This document shows positions 34,989-45,378 of a stretch of DNA of 64,000 nucleotides, one piece after another. The notes under the pieces were generated by a model, which did no database searches, had not been told where the DNA came from, and was given only the letters and a program-made list of their open reading frames with translations. Where the stretch lies: assembly GCA_030847615.1 (NCBI GenBank), contig JAUMIR010000004.1:69719001-69783000 (forward strand). The letters are read 5' to 3'. The first letter of the stretch is position 1; each line of letters opens with the position of its first letter. This stretch comes from Gambelia wislizenii (taxonomy: Eukaryota; Chordata; Lepidosauria; Squamata; Crotaphytidae). A program made the position numbers and the translations under genes.

Positions 34989-37900
34989 GTGCTGTAGCAT
35001 TGTTTTTGAAATATAAATTGTAAGCCTGGGAAGCCTGGGCTGTATTGAACCCACAGCATGGAGAGAAGGTTAAAACCTCTTACCTTCAAGGTTGGGGTCC
35101 CTCTGGGCAGCATGCACTCTTCCTATCTTTTTTTTTTTTTTTGGTCACTCCCATCTCTGTGTGTGTGCCTTCAAGTTGTCTGCGACACCATGCATTTCAT
35201 AGGGTTTTCTTAGACAAGGAATACTCAGAGGTGGGTTTGCCAGCTTCTTCCTCTGAAATATAGCCTACAGCACCTGGTATTCATTGGCAGTCTCCTATTC
35301 AAATACTATCCAGAGCTGACCCAGCTTAGCTTCCACGCTCAGGTGGGATCTGGTGCCTTTAAGGTATATAGGCCCTGCTCCCATCTCTGCCACAGTTGAA
35401 TTAGCTGCAGCAGCACAGGAGTAGGGGCGTTTTTTAAACTTTTAAATCAAGATGCATAGTCCTCACATGCCCTGGTTCTAATTGAAATCAGGATTTCCCT
35501 TTTAAAGCAACACACACACTTTGTTTACAATTTAGTTTACAATCTAGTGCTTCCAGGAGGAAGTGAGTTGTGCCTATGAAGTTCCTCATGGGTGGGTTCC
35601 TCAAAGCCCAGACCTTTTCCATCCCTGCTCCTGAGCCACAATTTCAGTTTATATGTCCAGGATAGCAGAATTGGCTACACAAGTCTTACGTCATTTCTCC
35701 CAGATATAACAGATAGATTTTTTTCTCCCCATAAGGGAATGGTCTTCTATCCACATTACCTTTCTTCCTGTGCCAACGTCACGGTGTTGAGGGTTCGTGA
35801 AATACAGGTTAAATATATATCTATAAGTAGGATTTCTATAAGTAGTAGTCCTATAAGTAGTACTACAGCTTTCTAGATCTAGGAGACAGAAAGGACTGTA
35901 GCTCAGATGGAACAGCACATTCCTTCCATACAGAAGATCCCAGCTCCAGTCAATGGGATTGTCTTTTTTTACTGACTCACCATTCAGTAACTGATTATAT
36001 GGGTCTACTCCAATTAACTAGCTAACAGGTTGTCAGCCAATATTTGAACTAGAGCAAGGAATTTGTTTTCATGACAGCCCATCTGGAGTGGTTTTGAAGT
36101 TATTAATACTAATGTGTATATGCTCACATTCCTTTAGATCTGGGACACTGGAGGACAGGAACGATTCCGGTCCATGGTATCCACATTCTACAAAGGTTCA
36201 GATGGCTGCATGTTGGCCTTTGATGTGACAGACATGGATTCCTTTGAGTGCTTGGATGACTGGAGGGAAGACTTTTTGCAGAAGGTCATCCCTACAGAGC
36301 AAGGCTTCCCTATGGTTGTACTGGGGAATAAAATCGATTTGAAGGACCGACAGGTAAGAGAAGGAAGTGGGAGGAAACAGGGTGCTAGAGGTATCTTTAC
36401 TTATTTGGAAACATTGCAAATCAGGATTGGGTCATTCCTGGCACTAGAGAGCTATGTCAGAAGTATTTCTAGTCCCTCTACACTATGCTACTCCCACAGG
36501 CAGATTGGGAACTAAGAGAATCTCTGTGTGTTGTATAGTTCCAAAGAGTGACCTAGCTTTATACATTGAAATCATTGCCTTATTTCTCTTTCCTTTGGTA
36601 ATCCCCTATATACATGTTATTGATGATTGATTGATTGATTGTATACCCTGCCTTTCTCCAGGCAAGGGACTCAGAGTGACTTACAAAATTTAAAACAAAG
36701 CACCAAAGGGCTGCCTAAATAAAAAGGTCTTTGCCTGCTGGCAGAAAGAGGGCAAGAAAAAGGGAGGTAACCAAACCTCCTGGGGAAGGGAGTTTAACAG
36801 CCTGGGAGCAACCTCTGAAAAGGCTCCCTCCCCTGTCCTCACCAAAAATGCCTGTGTGGGTGGTGGGACCAAGAGAAAGCCCTCCCCGGAATATCTTAAA
36901 AATTCAGGCTGGCTTGTATAGGGGCAAGTGCTAAACTAGCCATTGTGCGTGTGTAGTCCTTGAATACCTTGAAGATCTGTGTCATTGCCATGATACAGGT
37001 ACTACCTTCACCAAAACATATCACAACTATTCCATGCATGGATGCTATTGCTTGTTTGCCATCTGGTAACAATCCTGTTCATCAGAGGATGTACTCTCTG
37101 CGGTTTGGAATACCATTTTCTGCTCTTCTGAGACCCCAGAAGGCATACCACAGTAGCCGTATGGGGTGCCCAGAATGATGTTTGACACTCCCAGGTATTG
37201 TAAAGGTGGAATTGGGATCTTTTTTCTGATGTTTTGGGATGCCACTCCTCCCTCCTCCCAGCAGCATTTTAAGGCATAACCTGACAGAAGCAAGTAAGGC
37301 CTTTTGGCTGAAAAATGCTTTTGGTCCCAGAACAATTAGGGAGGGTGACAAGGGTTTTGGGAGACAGTTGGGGTCTGGGAGTGCTCAAGGACTGCACTGA
37401 AAAGCCTCCCCCCCCCATGGCTGCATGAGATCCATGGGGTACATGCTTCTCACCCCTGTTCTTCATACTTAACCAGAGAGTGTTTGGGTCATAGGTGCAC
37501 AGTTCATCTCTGGGGCAACACTTACCATCCTGTTAACAGAGCTTTTGCTCTGCTGGCATAGCATTCAAGAAACCAGTGACATCACTGTATCATAAGGAGG
37601 CGATCACAATAAGATTTTGTGGAAGATTGGGGCAGGTTGTTGTTGTTGTTGTTGTTGTGTGCCTTCAAGTCATTTCCAACTTATGGTGACCCTAAGGCAA
37701 CCTTATCACAGGGTTTTCTGGGGGTTGAGAGTGTGTGACTTGCCCAAGGTCACCCAGTGGGTTTTCTTGGCTGAGTGGGGATTTGAACCCTGGTCTCCAG
37801 AGTCATAGTCCAACACTCAAACCATTATGCCAGGCTAGCTTTATTGATGTATTATCCACATTAAAAAAGAAAACTCTTCATAGGCCATGATAGCTGTATC

Positions 37901-40900
37901 CCTGACATTGCCCTCCTCTGGCATCCCTCCATAAATAAAAAGGTTATCCATTAAATGGCACCATCCCTTTGGGGATATCTGTCCTTCCATTCTTTGATGA
38001 GGATAGATAGGACTATCCTGATTCCATTATCTATTGAAAGAGAGATCCTGCCAATAAAGAAGGATTTGGATCACCTCATCAAGTTTCTTTTCTCTTGCAG
38101 GTGTCCAAAGAGGCAGCTTCATCTTGGTGCAAAGAAAAAGATATTGCATATTTTGAAGTTAGTGCCAAGAATGATATCAACGTAGTGCAGGCCTTTGAGA
38201 CTCTGGCAAAACAAGCACTATCAAGGGTAAGTAGCAGTATCACCTATATGAAATGTCAGATTTGTCTCTCTCATAGAGTGAAAAACTTACCTGTACTTGA
38301 GGGTGGCATTGACACACCTCATGAAGCCATGTATAGTTACATGTTAACCTTTTGCCTTAATAAATTTTAGGCATTCAGGTGCTAAAAAAATTTCAGTCAT
38401 TTTTGCAGCAAGAGAACAACATGGTTTCTGCTTTAGATATTAGAAAAGCAAAGTAAGAAGGTTAAGAAAGAATTGTATCACTTCTTAATCCCTAGCATCT
38501 TCACAGATGACATCACAAAAGAGAAAGGAAAATTTCTGATAGTGAAAGTAGATTCAGGTTTCTTCATGTTTACAATCAAAGTGTTATCTTTTTTTTTTTT
38601 TTTTTTTGCTGTTGTTGTTATGTGCCTCCAAGTCAATTCTGGACATTTTCAGACAGGGCCTTTTGCCCTGTTCTTCCCTTGCTATCCCCAGTCCTGTTCT
38701 TGCCATGAAATCAAGGAAAATGTTTCAGAACTTACCTTGATCCCGCGGCAGGAATGTCCTCCCCCTCCCCTCACTGGCTGGGAGTAAATGCAGCCGTCGT
38801 AAGGCTGCATTTACGACCTGGAAATGAAATCCCGCTCATTCTCGTGAGAGAACGGTGGCACAGGAATTTAAAAATAAAAACTAAACAAAACATCAAAATA
38901 AAAAAACTAAGCCCGTAAACAATTTTTAAAAAAAACACAAGTAAACTGGGGAGGGGAGGGAAAGGATGCCACTTACCTCCTCCTCATGATCTCCACAGGA
39001 AGTGTTCTGAATGGACCCCCCCACACACACAGCTGGCATCACGGGACAGGAACGGGGCTTTTCCCACACCTGTGATTCTGTGACAGACACAGAATGGGTG
39101 TTCTATTCACGATGTTTCATCATGAATACTATATTCCAGGAGCAGAACGGGGCAGCATGAGAGCAGGACAGACAGGGTCGACATCGTCTGAAACGGAGAC
39201 CCTTTTTCAGCCCTGTTCTTTGCCTGCCACAGAATATAGAGCCCATTTGAAAAACTCCTCTGACTTATGGCAACCATCTAGGATTTTTGGGGAGCAGGGG
39301 CAAGATTTATTCAGAGGGGGTTTTCCATTGCCTTCCTCTTAGGCTGAGGGAGTGTGACTTGCCCAAGGTCACCCAGTGGGTTTCCATGGCTGAATAGGGA
39401 CTTGGGCTATCGTCTCTCAGAGTCCTAGTCCAACACAAAAACCACTACACCACACTGGCTCTCTCTCAGAGCATGCTGTGCAGCAATTCCACCCTTTACT
39501 GCCTAACAGATTTTCCCTAGAAAAACAGTGTAAGAAGTAGTGGGAAAAATGAGGATTGCAAGTGGAGAATAATGTCATGTGAAACCTCTGTAAAATTCTG
39601 TCATCAAGGCAAAATGATAGTATCTAAAACTACCCTAAATTCTAAATATTTTATCACCTCTTAGCATTTCTCACTCAGGGCCATCTCCTCAACTCTTTAC
39701 CACACAACAACAATTCAGTACTGAAAAAACATTTCTGATGCCTATTTTGAGTTTTACCTTTGTTTGCAACAAAAATTGTATTGACTGTTACTATGTCAGA
39801 CTTCTAAGATGTAAACCCTAGAGTAAAGAGGAAATTGTGTGACAGTAAGGTGAAAAGCATCTATACTCTGTTTTAAATGCAGATTTGCACGACAGTGACT
39901 GGAAGCTCAATTCGGGCCTTTTGCAGAGCTGAATGTTGTGTTTCTTGACAAATAAAACTTGGAGTTTGCTTAATTATCCTGACCTTCAGAGTGTCTAACA
40001 ATATATGAAAGAATCAATACAGCCTCCAATAAAACTATAGCTCATTAAAACTGAAGACAGCAGCATTTAAAAAAAAGTCTACCTGACAGCTATCTGTTCC
40101 CTGTTGCATCTCAAAGCTCATTTTGCTTCCTTCTTCTGTGATCCTCCTCTGGAAAACTCTGCACTTTGATGTTTACCCATCATCTTGTTCCTCCACCCCC
40201 TTCCCCTCAAAACAAAAACAAACAAACAAAAAAAACCCTTGGAGTACAGCTCTTTCAAAAGCCAGCTATGGGACAGAAAGAAATAACATAACCAGTTTTG
40301 AAACTGTAGCTTCTGTATGGAATATGGCAAACAAGTAAAGGTTTTATACATTGAGAAAAATAACATTTTTTTCTCTGTTATATATCAAGGAGTGCTTTTA
40401 AGAGCAAGAGACACATTGCCACATCTGGAGTAAATGGGACCCTCTTGTGATCACTTAAGTAAAATCAACGATAGACTAGGGCTGAATCCACACCTGTAAA
40501 ATAATGCAGCTCTAGTGTGCAGTATCCTGGCCCAATTTGACCCTGTTAGCGCCACACTCACACATTTTAATCTGAAGTCAAATTGATTTTGAGAGCCACA
40601 CTTATCCCACACTCTAAGCCACATCAGCACAAAAGAGTATTCCTACCACATCCATACATTAACTGATCAGATTATTTTTGGATCATGCCACCACAGCGGA
40701 CGTGTGGGTTTTTTTCCTTCCCAGAATGCATACCCATTATCAACTATCAGTCTTTCTTGATTTCCTGTCATTGTAACTGCCCACCTGGATGGCCCAACCT
40801 CCACTCTCATTAGATGGCTCCCTTGCTCGTTCCCTCATCCTGTAAAATTAAACACCTCCTTGTTCAGTTTCTGCCATGACATTTAAAGTTCCCCACATGA

Positions 40901-43900
40901 TTTTCCCTCAAGAGTAACAGGATTTTTTTTTTTAAAAGCCTACTTTACTTTTGATGGGCAAACTGTATTTTAATACCCCTCTCTTGTGACACCCCCTTTT
41001 TGCCTCTTTTCTTTTGATGGAGGCTTCCCACTCTAACCCCCCCCCATGAGATTTTCCTGTTGCTTTTGATGGACAAACTGGATTTTAACACCCCTCTTTT
41101 GTGACACCCAAGGTTTACCCCTGGTTGTAGGGGGAAAGAGGGCTGAAAGGAGCCCCCCACTTCTGATCTCCCCCCCCCATTTCACCCTCCTTTTTTCTTC
41201 TGCCCTTTGTGGACTTTCCTAGAGCTGCAGCTGGTGAAGCAGCTGTATATAAACAACAACAAAATCCTGCTCCTTCCCTTCTGGGATGCTCAGAGCAGGG
41301 AGGGGAGGTTTACTCATGAGTAAGCAAGAGGAAGATCACTCTCCCCCGTCCACCATGCCCTGCCATGTCGCATGTGCACATACACACAAGCACTTCTCGC
41401 GCGTGCGCACACACCTCTAAGCACTGCAAAAAATTGTTATAGTACTCTACAGTCAAACCCCCATAGCCATGGAAGTTTGGATCCCAGACTTAGGACTTTA
41501 TCAGACAAGCCTCTACCAATGTACTTTTGCCAGCATATTTTGTACCATTTTTCTGCCGGCAAAAGAACCCTTGCTATCAGACCTACCTTTTTGTCCGTGA
41601 ATAGGCAGCCCCAGCATTGACAGAGAATGAACGGAGCTCCGTTCACTTCTGCACTTGTGATCTCGCATATTCTCACGAGAAGATGCGAATGTGGTAAATT
41701 TTAAAAATAAAAAAAAAGAAATGTATTACAAAACATATGCACAAGCACAGAAACACACTTTACAATTTAAAAGTGAACCAGGGATGTTCATAAAAAGAGC
41801 ATCCCCTACCTGGCTGTCATTATCTCATGTGGAAGTGTTCTGTCACTGACACTGTATTCACATGAGCACAATGGCGTGAGATTTCAAACACTGGCAATAC
41901 TGGCAAAAAAGTGCCACAGGAGATGTATTGACGGCTTTATCCATCAATAAAATAGAATGGCTTTTTGACTGGACATTATTGCGAAAGGACGTTGTCGTCT
42001 GATATGCGTGCTCTTTTGCATTATTTAGGTGTCGTTATGATGCCATATTTTCTGCATTTGATAAAGTCTTTACCGTGGATACCAGAAATCACAGATAACA
42101 GCAAACCGTATTAAAATAAAGGACTTCAAGTAAAAACATACCATAGACTTACATTAGAGGATCTAGAAGAAGCCTAGTGAAGATGCCTCTCTAGGCATTT
42201 TCCAGCCTGACTCTATGGTATGTGTTCCCTATTTTGTGTCCCGCAGATAACTGAAACCACGGATATTGGGTCCACAGATACGGGGGTCCACCTGCACAAT
42301 CTATTCAAATGTCCATCCTCAGGGATACCTTCTTTCCTAAGCAACTGCACATAAAAATTTGGCGACACCACACTTGCAGGATGATGCCTGGCTAACCTGC
42401 CACCAATCTGTCCCGCCCTCCAACAGCCCCACCCCAGATTCGACAGCAAACCTGATCTGGGGTGCAGGGCACTAATTTTTTAAAAAAAGACTGCTTTTTC
42501 TAACAAACTTCAGAGTAAAAAGTTTTTTTTTAAAAAAAATCGCTTTAAAGCCTTCAGGCATCAAAAAGCAGTGCTTTTACTTCGAATCTAGAGGAATGTC
42601 ATGTGTTCCAACAGAATCAGCATCAAGTTAAGTACAAATTATTTTACAGGTTTGAAGTCAGCCTAGCAGTATTTTTAACTCTGTGGTTTAGCTTTTATCT
42701 TCTGGGTAGATATTTTTACTTGCCAATCTAATGAAAGTACATTTTGGTCTGTTTTTTTCAGTGCATAACTTTGCACAGAATTCAGGGTGGACAGAATGAA
42801 ACTGAGATAATAGAAACATTAAAGCATATTTTAATACTTCTCTACATATTTTTGAAATGCAACAGGTTGCAAAAAAAGAAAACATGTTTTTCCGGAAAAA
42901 CATTTTTTGTTGTTGTTTAACTAGGAATTAGTACTTACAAAGGGTGATAGCCTTTAGATATTTTTGTAAACAAACGTGTAAGTAAGTAAGTAATATGGCA
43001 TTGCAAAATGTATTTTAAAAACTGAATTTGATGCTTAGAGATTCCTAACCTTATAACTAACAGCTGCCTTGGATCCCATCCCAGGAGAAGGGCAGAGTAT
43101 AAACTCAATCAATCAATCATTCAATCAATAAAACATTTTTTTTGCTCATGTAAGAGAGGTGTGTTTGAAAGAATTCTCTGGTTCTGTTTAATCTTGAAGC
43201 ATAGTGAGTGAAGTCGAAGGCTTTCACGGCCAGCATCCATAGATTTTCCTTGGGTTTTTTTTCCGGGCTGTGGGGCTGTGTTCTGGAATAGTTTCTTTCT
43301 GATGTTTCGCCTGCATCTGTGGCTGACATCCTCAGAGAATGGTTGGGTAGGTGTGTCTGTGGAGTTTATGTGCTGTGAACCCCTGTTGGGGAGGATATGT
43401 ACATTTGTGTAATTGAATGATTCGTTTCTGGGTATAGAAATGCAAGGCTTGTTAGTGTCTGTTTGGCTAATGGTTGGTTGGCTAATGGTTGGTTGATGGG
43501 ACATTATCTGCTAGGAATCCTCTTGTCCCTGGGTGGAATTCAACTTCAACAGGAAAGAAAAGAAAGAAGAAACCTTAAAAGTAAACATCTGGCTCCCAGT
43601 TTTGAAATACAATAGAATCAAAACTCAACACTTACAAAAGAATTCCACCCAGGGACAGGAGAATTCCCAGCAGATAATGGCCCATCAACCAATCCTTAGC
43701 CAAACAGACACTAATGAGTCTTGCATTTCTATACCCAAAAACTAACCATTCAATTACACAAATTTACATATACTCCCAAACAGGGGTTCACAGCATAAAA
43801 AACCCCACACACACTCCTATCCAAACATTCTCTGAGGATGCCAGCCACAGATGCAGGCGAAATGTCAGAAAGAAACTATTCAAGAACATGGCCTCACAGC

Positions 43901-45378
43901 CGGGAAAAAAAACCCAAGGAAAAACTATAGTGAGTGAGATTACCATCTCTGACCATAAGGTGTCACTGTCTACTCACACTGTTGTATAGAATAAGGCAAT
44001 TGAAAGATTTTCATTTCACAATTTGGTTTCCAAGTTCCTCTCAGACCAGAGCACAGCAAAACAGATTGCTTTGGCAGCAAGGCAAGAATTTATGTCTTAA
44101 TATTATGGCAAGAGTTTTAAAGTTTTGTGGGATGGGGGAGGAAGACTTTGATGCTCTGTTTCAGGGAAAGAAAGGTCTTTGCCAACATTGTTCCCAATCC
44201 ATTGCCAAAAGATGGCCCTACAATACTAAATCCTTGGGCAATTGTCACTCACCTTGCCCTTTCGCCCTTAAGGTTCCTCCTGGGATGTGATACTCAGGCT
44301 TTATCCAATATACTGGACAAGTGGATGTATTGATGGCTGGGTTCAGTGTGATGAAGCATGACTAGTCTTCCTTGTAAAATATTAAATTAAAATATCCAGA
44401 CAGATACAGAAAATGAAACATTAATTTTTTATAAATAAAGTAAACATCTAGCCTTATGCTGGTTCTACACACAGTACACTGTAACAGGTTCTTTCTACAC
44501 TCTTACTACATTTCCAGTTCCCCAAAATCCTATTCTGATCTCCTTCGTTCCCCTGTTCCTAACTGGCCCTCTACAACTGATCTTCTCAAGATTTTATCCT
44601 TTCCTAGCTGCTCTTTTCCATATTTCTGTTTCTACCTAGTCCTAACTCTGTTTCCAACTGATCCTAACTAGCCCATTTAAAGATAAGCCTCTGTACCTGG
44701 GCTTGCCCAGCTTCTCACTTCACAACATCTAATTGTCTTTGCTCCCTAACTTGAAGCCCTCCAGAAGTATTGGAGTACAGCTCCCAATCCCCCAGCCAGC
44801 ATCTGGAGCTGCAGTCCAACACATATGGAGGGCACAAGGTTGAGGAAGTCTGCTTTGTGGATTACCAACCTTCCTTTCCACTATTATTCCAATCGTAGTC
44901 AGGCATCCCAGGCAAGCAGCAGCTATGTTGGATGGCTGGGCTTGAGCTCCAAGCAGATTTATATATTTGAGAAAGCACCCTGAATTGCTAAATAGACCCA
45001 AATGTGGGCAGTTCTGTGCTTCCAAAGTACTTGCTACTGACTTCCAGATGGATATATAATGACTATGAGAGGTGGGAAACATGCAACCTTCCAGATGTTA
45101 TTCAATTCCCATATGTTTACTTGGACTGCATCATGCTCTGCTTGTCAGCTTTTCAGGGGCATCTGGATGGGCAATCCTGAGTGTGCTCGAGTCTAATCAG
45201 TATGCATTCTAATCTAATAGTTCATGTGTTTGCCTTACTGAGAAGTTCTGGGATTTTAGCTCCAAATTCATGCTGTTTTTTTTCATTTTGCTTTTAGTAC
45301 AAAGGGATCATTGAGAACTACCTAACGGATTCTATAAAACTTACTCCTGAAGACCAGCCCAAGACAAAATGCTGCTGA
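31486..45378 (+). CDS. RAB7B: RAB7B-like small GTPase, complete spliced gene (five coding exons)
   Basis: The spliced CDS is 31486-31538, 34287-34413, 36138-36353, 38101-38226 and 45298-45378: 603 nt, 200 residues. Every intron is GT-AG, and the frame is open throughout. Motifs: P-loop GALGVGKT (residues 15-22), switch I YRTTLG with Thr40, switch II start DTGGQERF (Asp63, Gln67), NKID at 124-127, SAK at 153-155, and a C-terminal KCC for double geranylgeranylation. DTGGQE, with Gly where RAB7A has Ala, is typical of RAB7B. The family acts in late endosome-to-Golgi traffic and down-regulates some Toll-like receptors. Human RAB7B is about the same length. No disabling mutation is seen, and synteny with CTSE agrees. 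Confidence 0.95.
31655..31910 (-). mobile_element. tRNA-derived SINE in RAB7B intron 1
   Basis: Starts with the tail complement GTTGTTGTGTGTCTTCAAGT and ends at the tRNA-like head complement (GACCCTGGTCTCCAGAGTCA then ATCACACTGGCTCT). Confidence 0.85.
32204..32437 (-). mobile_element. tRNA-derived SINE in RAB7B intron 1
   Basis: GTTGTTATGTGCCTTTAATT to CACTACACCACACTGGCTCT. Full-length, a diverged copy of the same family. Confidence 0.85.
33185..33432 (+). mobile_element. Penelope-like repeat fragment
   Basis: AAAACTCAACACGTACAAAT, CTTCCCCCAGGGACAGG and AACAGGGACTCAAAATATAT match the Penelope 3' repeat. It stops before the hammerhead-like segment (ends CACCATTCAGCATC). Confidence 0.7.
34287..34413 (+). 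CDS. RAB7B: RAB7B coding exon 2
   Basis: 127 nt. Starts with the last base of Gly18 and encodes VGKTSLLHQYVH..KLQ (residues 19-60): the rest of the P-loop, helix 1, switch I (DYRTTLGAS) and strand 2. Donor GTGAGA at 34414. Confidence 0.95.
34957..34980. repeat. (CA)n microsatellite
   Basis: About 12 uninterrupted CA units in RAB7B intron 2. Confidence 0.9.
35158..35372 (-). mobile_element. 5S rRNA-derived SINE in RAB7B intron 2
   Basis: TGTGTGTGCCTTCAAGTTGT to the 5S-like complement TTCAAATACTATCCAGAGC and TTAGCTTCCACGCTCAGGTG. Confidence 0.82.
36138..36353 (+). CDS. RAB7B: RAB7B coding exon 3
   Basis: 216 nt, 72 codons (residues 61-132), phase 0 at both ends. Acceptor ATTCCTTTAG, donor GTAAGA. 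Encodes switch II (IWDTGGQERFRSM), the STFYKGSDG segment conserved in the RAB7 group, and the guanine-binding NKID. No frame or motif damage. Confidence 0.95.
36620..36935 (-). mobile_element. L2-like LINE fragment in RAB7B intron 3
   Basis: The minus-strand frame contains VAPRLLNSLPQEVWLPPF and AKTFLFRQPFGALF, resembling the L2 ORF C-terminus (APRLWNSLP..LKTFLFRQ). A (TTGA)n run at about 36625-36642 marks the 3' end. Confidence 0.65.
37634..37845 (-). mobile_element. tRNA-derived SINE in RAB7B intron 3
   Basis: (GTT)n tail, GTGTGCCTTCAAGTCATTTC, GCCCAAGGTCACCCAGTGGG, and the head complement GAACCCTGGTCTCCAGAGTC. Confidence 0.87.
38101..38226 (+). CDS. RAB7B: RAB7B coding exon 4
   Basis: 126 nt, 42 codons (residues 133-174), phase 0. 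Acceptor CTCTTGCAG, donor GTAAGT. Encodes VSKEAASSWCKEKDIAYFEV, the base-binding SAKND and the last helix FETLAKQALSR. Confidence 0.95.
38604..39470 (-). mobile_element. tRNA-derived SINE interrupted by GGAC-TIR copy F
   Basis: Left piece CTGTTGTTGTTATGTGCCTC..AATTCT (to 38640), right piece TCTGACTTATGGCAACC.. (from 39259) to the head complement CACTACACCACACTGGCTCT. Removing the insertion restores AAGTCAATTCTGACTTATGG. Confidence 0.85.
38641..39258. mobile_element. GGAC-TIR element, copy F (hybrid of both subtypes)
   Basis: 618 bp, flanked by TCT (38638-38640 and 39259-39261). Ends GGACATTTTCAGACAGG and TTTGAAAAACTCC. The left-central part carries blocks of the 560-bp type (TCGTGAGAGAACGG, AAAAATAAAAACTAAAC, CACTTACCTCCTC, GGAAGTGTTCTGAATGG). 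The right part carries a block of the foldback type (complement of GTTTCAGACGATG). It links the two subtypes into one family. Confidence 0.85.
40948..41112. repeat. Local direct repeat of about 105-bp period
   Basis: CTTTTGATGGGCAAACTG.. (about 40950) recurs as CTTTTGATGGACAAACTG.. (about 41056), each followed by ACCCCTCT-T-TTGTGACACCC. Confidence 0.75.
41450..42294. mobile_element. Tigger-like MITE split by GGAC-TIR copy D
   Basis: Left end CAGTCAAACCCCCATAGCC after TA; right end ACAGATACGGGGGTCCACCTG. Without the insertion the text rejoins as CCCAGACTTACCGTGGATAC. Shares blocks with 15934-16180. Confidence 0.75.
41493..42069. mobile_element. GGAC-TIR element, copy D (complete)
   Basis: 577 bp, ends GGACTTTATCAGAC and TTTGATAAAGTCT, flanked by TTA (41490-41492 and 42070-42072). 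Contains the subterminal hairpin (TTTTGCCAGCAT / TGCCGGCAAAAG), TTCTCACGAGAAGATGCG, CCCTACCTGGCTGTCAT, GGAAGTGTTCTGTC and GTCGTTATGATGCCATATT. Confidence 0.88.
43060..43138 (+). repeat. LINE-type tail with (TCAA)n
   Basis: TGCCTTGGATCCCATCCCAG, AGGGCAGAGTATAAACTCAA, then (TCAA)n to about 43130. Confidence 0.5.
43212..43926. mobile_element. Penelope-like inverted pair with 11-bp target duplication
   Basis: A minus-strand copy of the Penelope 3' repeat (43212 to about 43544) is joined head-to-head to a plus-strand copy (about 43545-43926). The whole unit is flanked by ATAGTGAGTGA at 43201-43211 and 43927-43937, so it inserted as one piece. The plus copy begins inside the GIY-YIG C-terminal coding remnant (FNRKEKKEETLKVN). 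The minus copy starts with the extra block AGTCGAAGGCTTTCACGGCC. Confidence 0.85.
43828..43870 (+). ncRNA. Hammerhead-like motif, Penelope plus copy
   Basis: TTCT (43828-43831), CTGAGGA (43832-43838), stem II GCC..GGC with an intervening loop, GAA (43859-43861), ATGT, C (43866), AGAA (43867-43870). Best-preserved stem II in the window. A sister motif lies on the minus strand at about 43295-43340. Confidence 0.4.
43938..44754. other. Part of RAB7B intron 4 with nothing recognised
   Basis: No named repeat and no coding signal; the 118-codon frame at 43934-44290 has no motif. Confidence 0.4.
45298..45378 (+). CDS. RAB7B: RAB7B coding exon 5 and stop codon
   Basis: Acceptor TTTTGCTTTTAG. Encodes YKGIIENYLTDSIKLTPEDQ then PKTKCC (residues 175-200), stop TGA at 45376-45378. 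The hypervariable tail ends in Cys-Cys, the Rab geranylgeranyl transferase substrate. Confidence 0.95.
   Translation, partial: YKGIIENYLTDSIKLTPEDQPKTKCC

Larger units (their letters stand above)
38227..45297 (+). other. RAB7B: RAB7B intron 4 (7,071 bp), repeat-rich
   Basis: Donor GTAAGT, acceptor TTTGCTTTTAG. Holds a SINE with a nested GGAC-TIR element, a MITE with another nested GGAC-TIR element, and the Penelope inverted pair. Nothing clear is seen in about 39471-40940 and 42300-43060. Confidence 0.9.

Noticed and set aside
36174..36515. Starting a separate protein at the in-frame ATG in RAB7B exon 3
   Set aside because: It is an internal Met of RAB7B (FRSM) and the frame runs past the GTAAGA donor into the intron.
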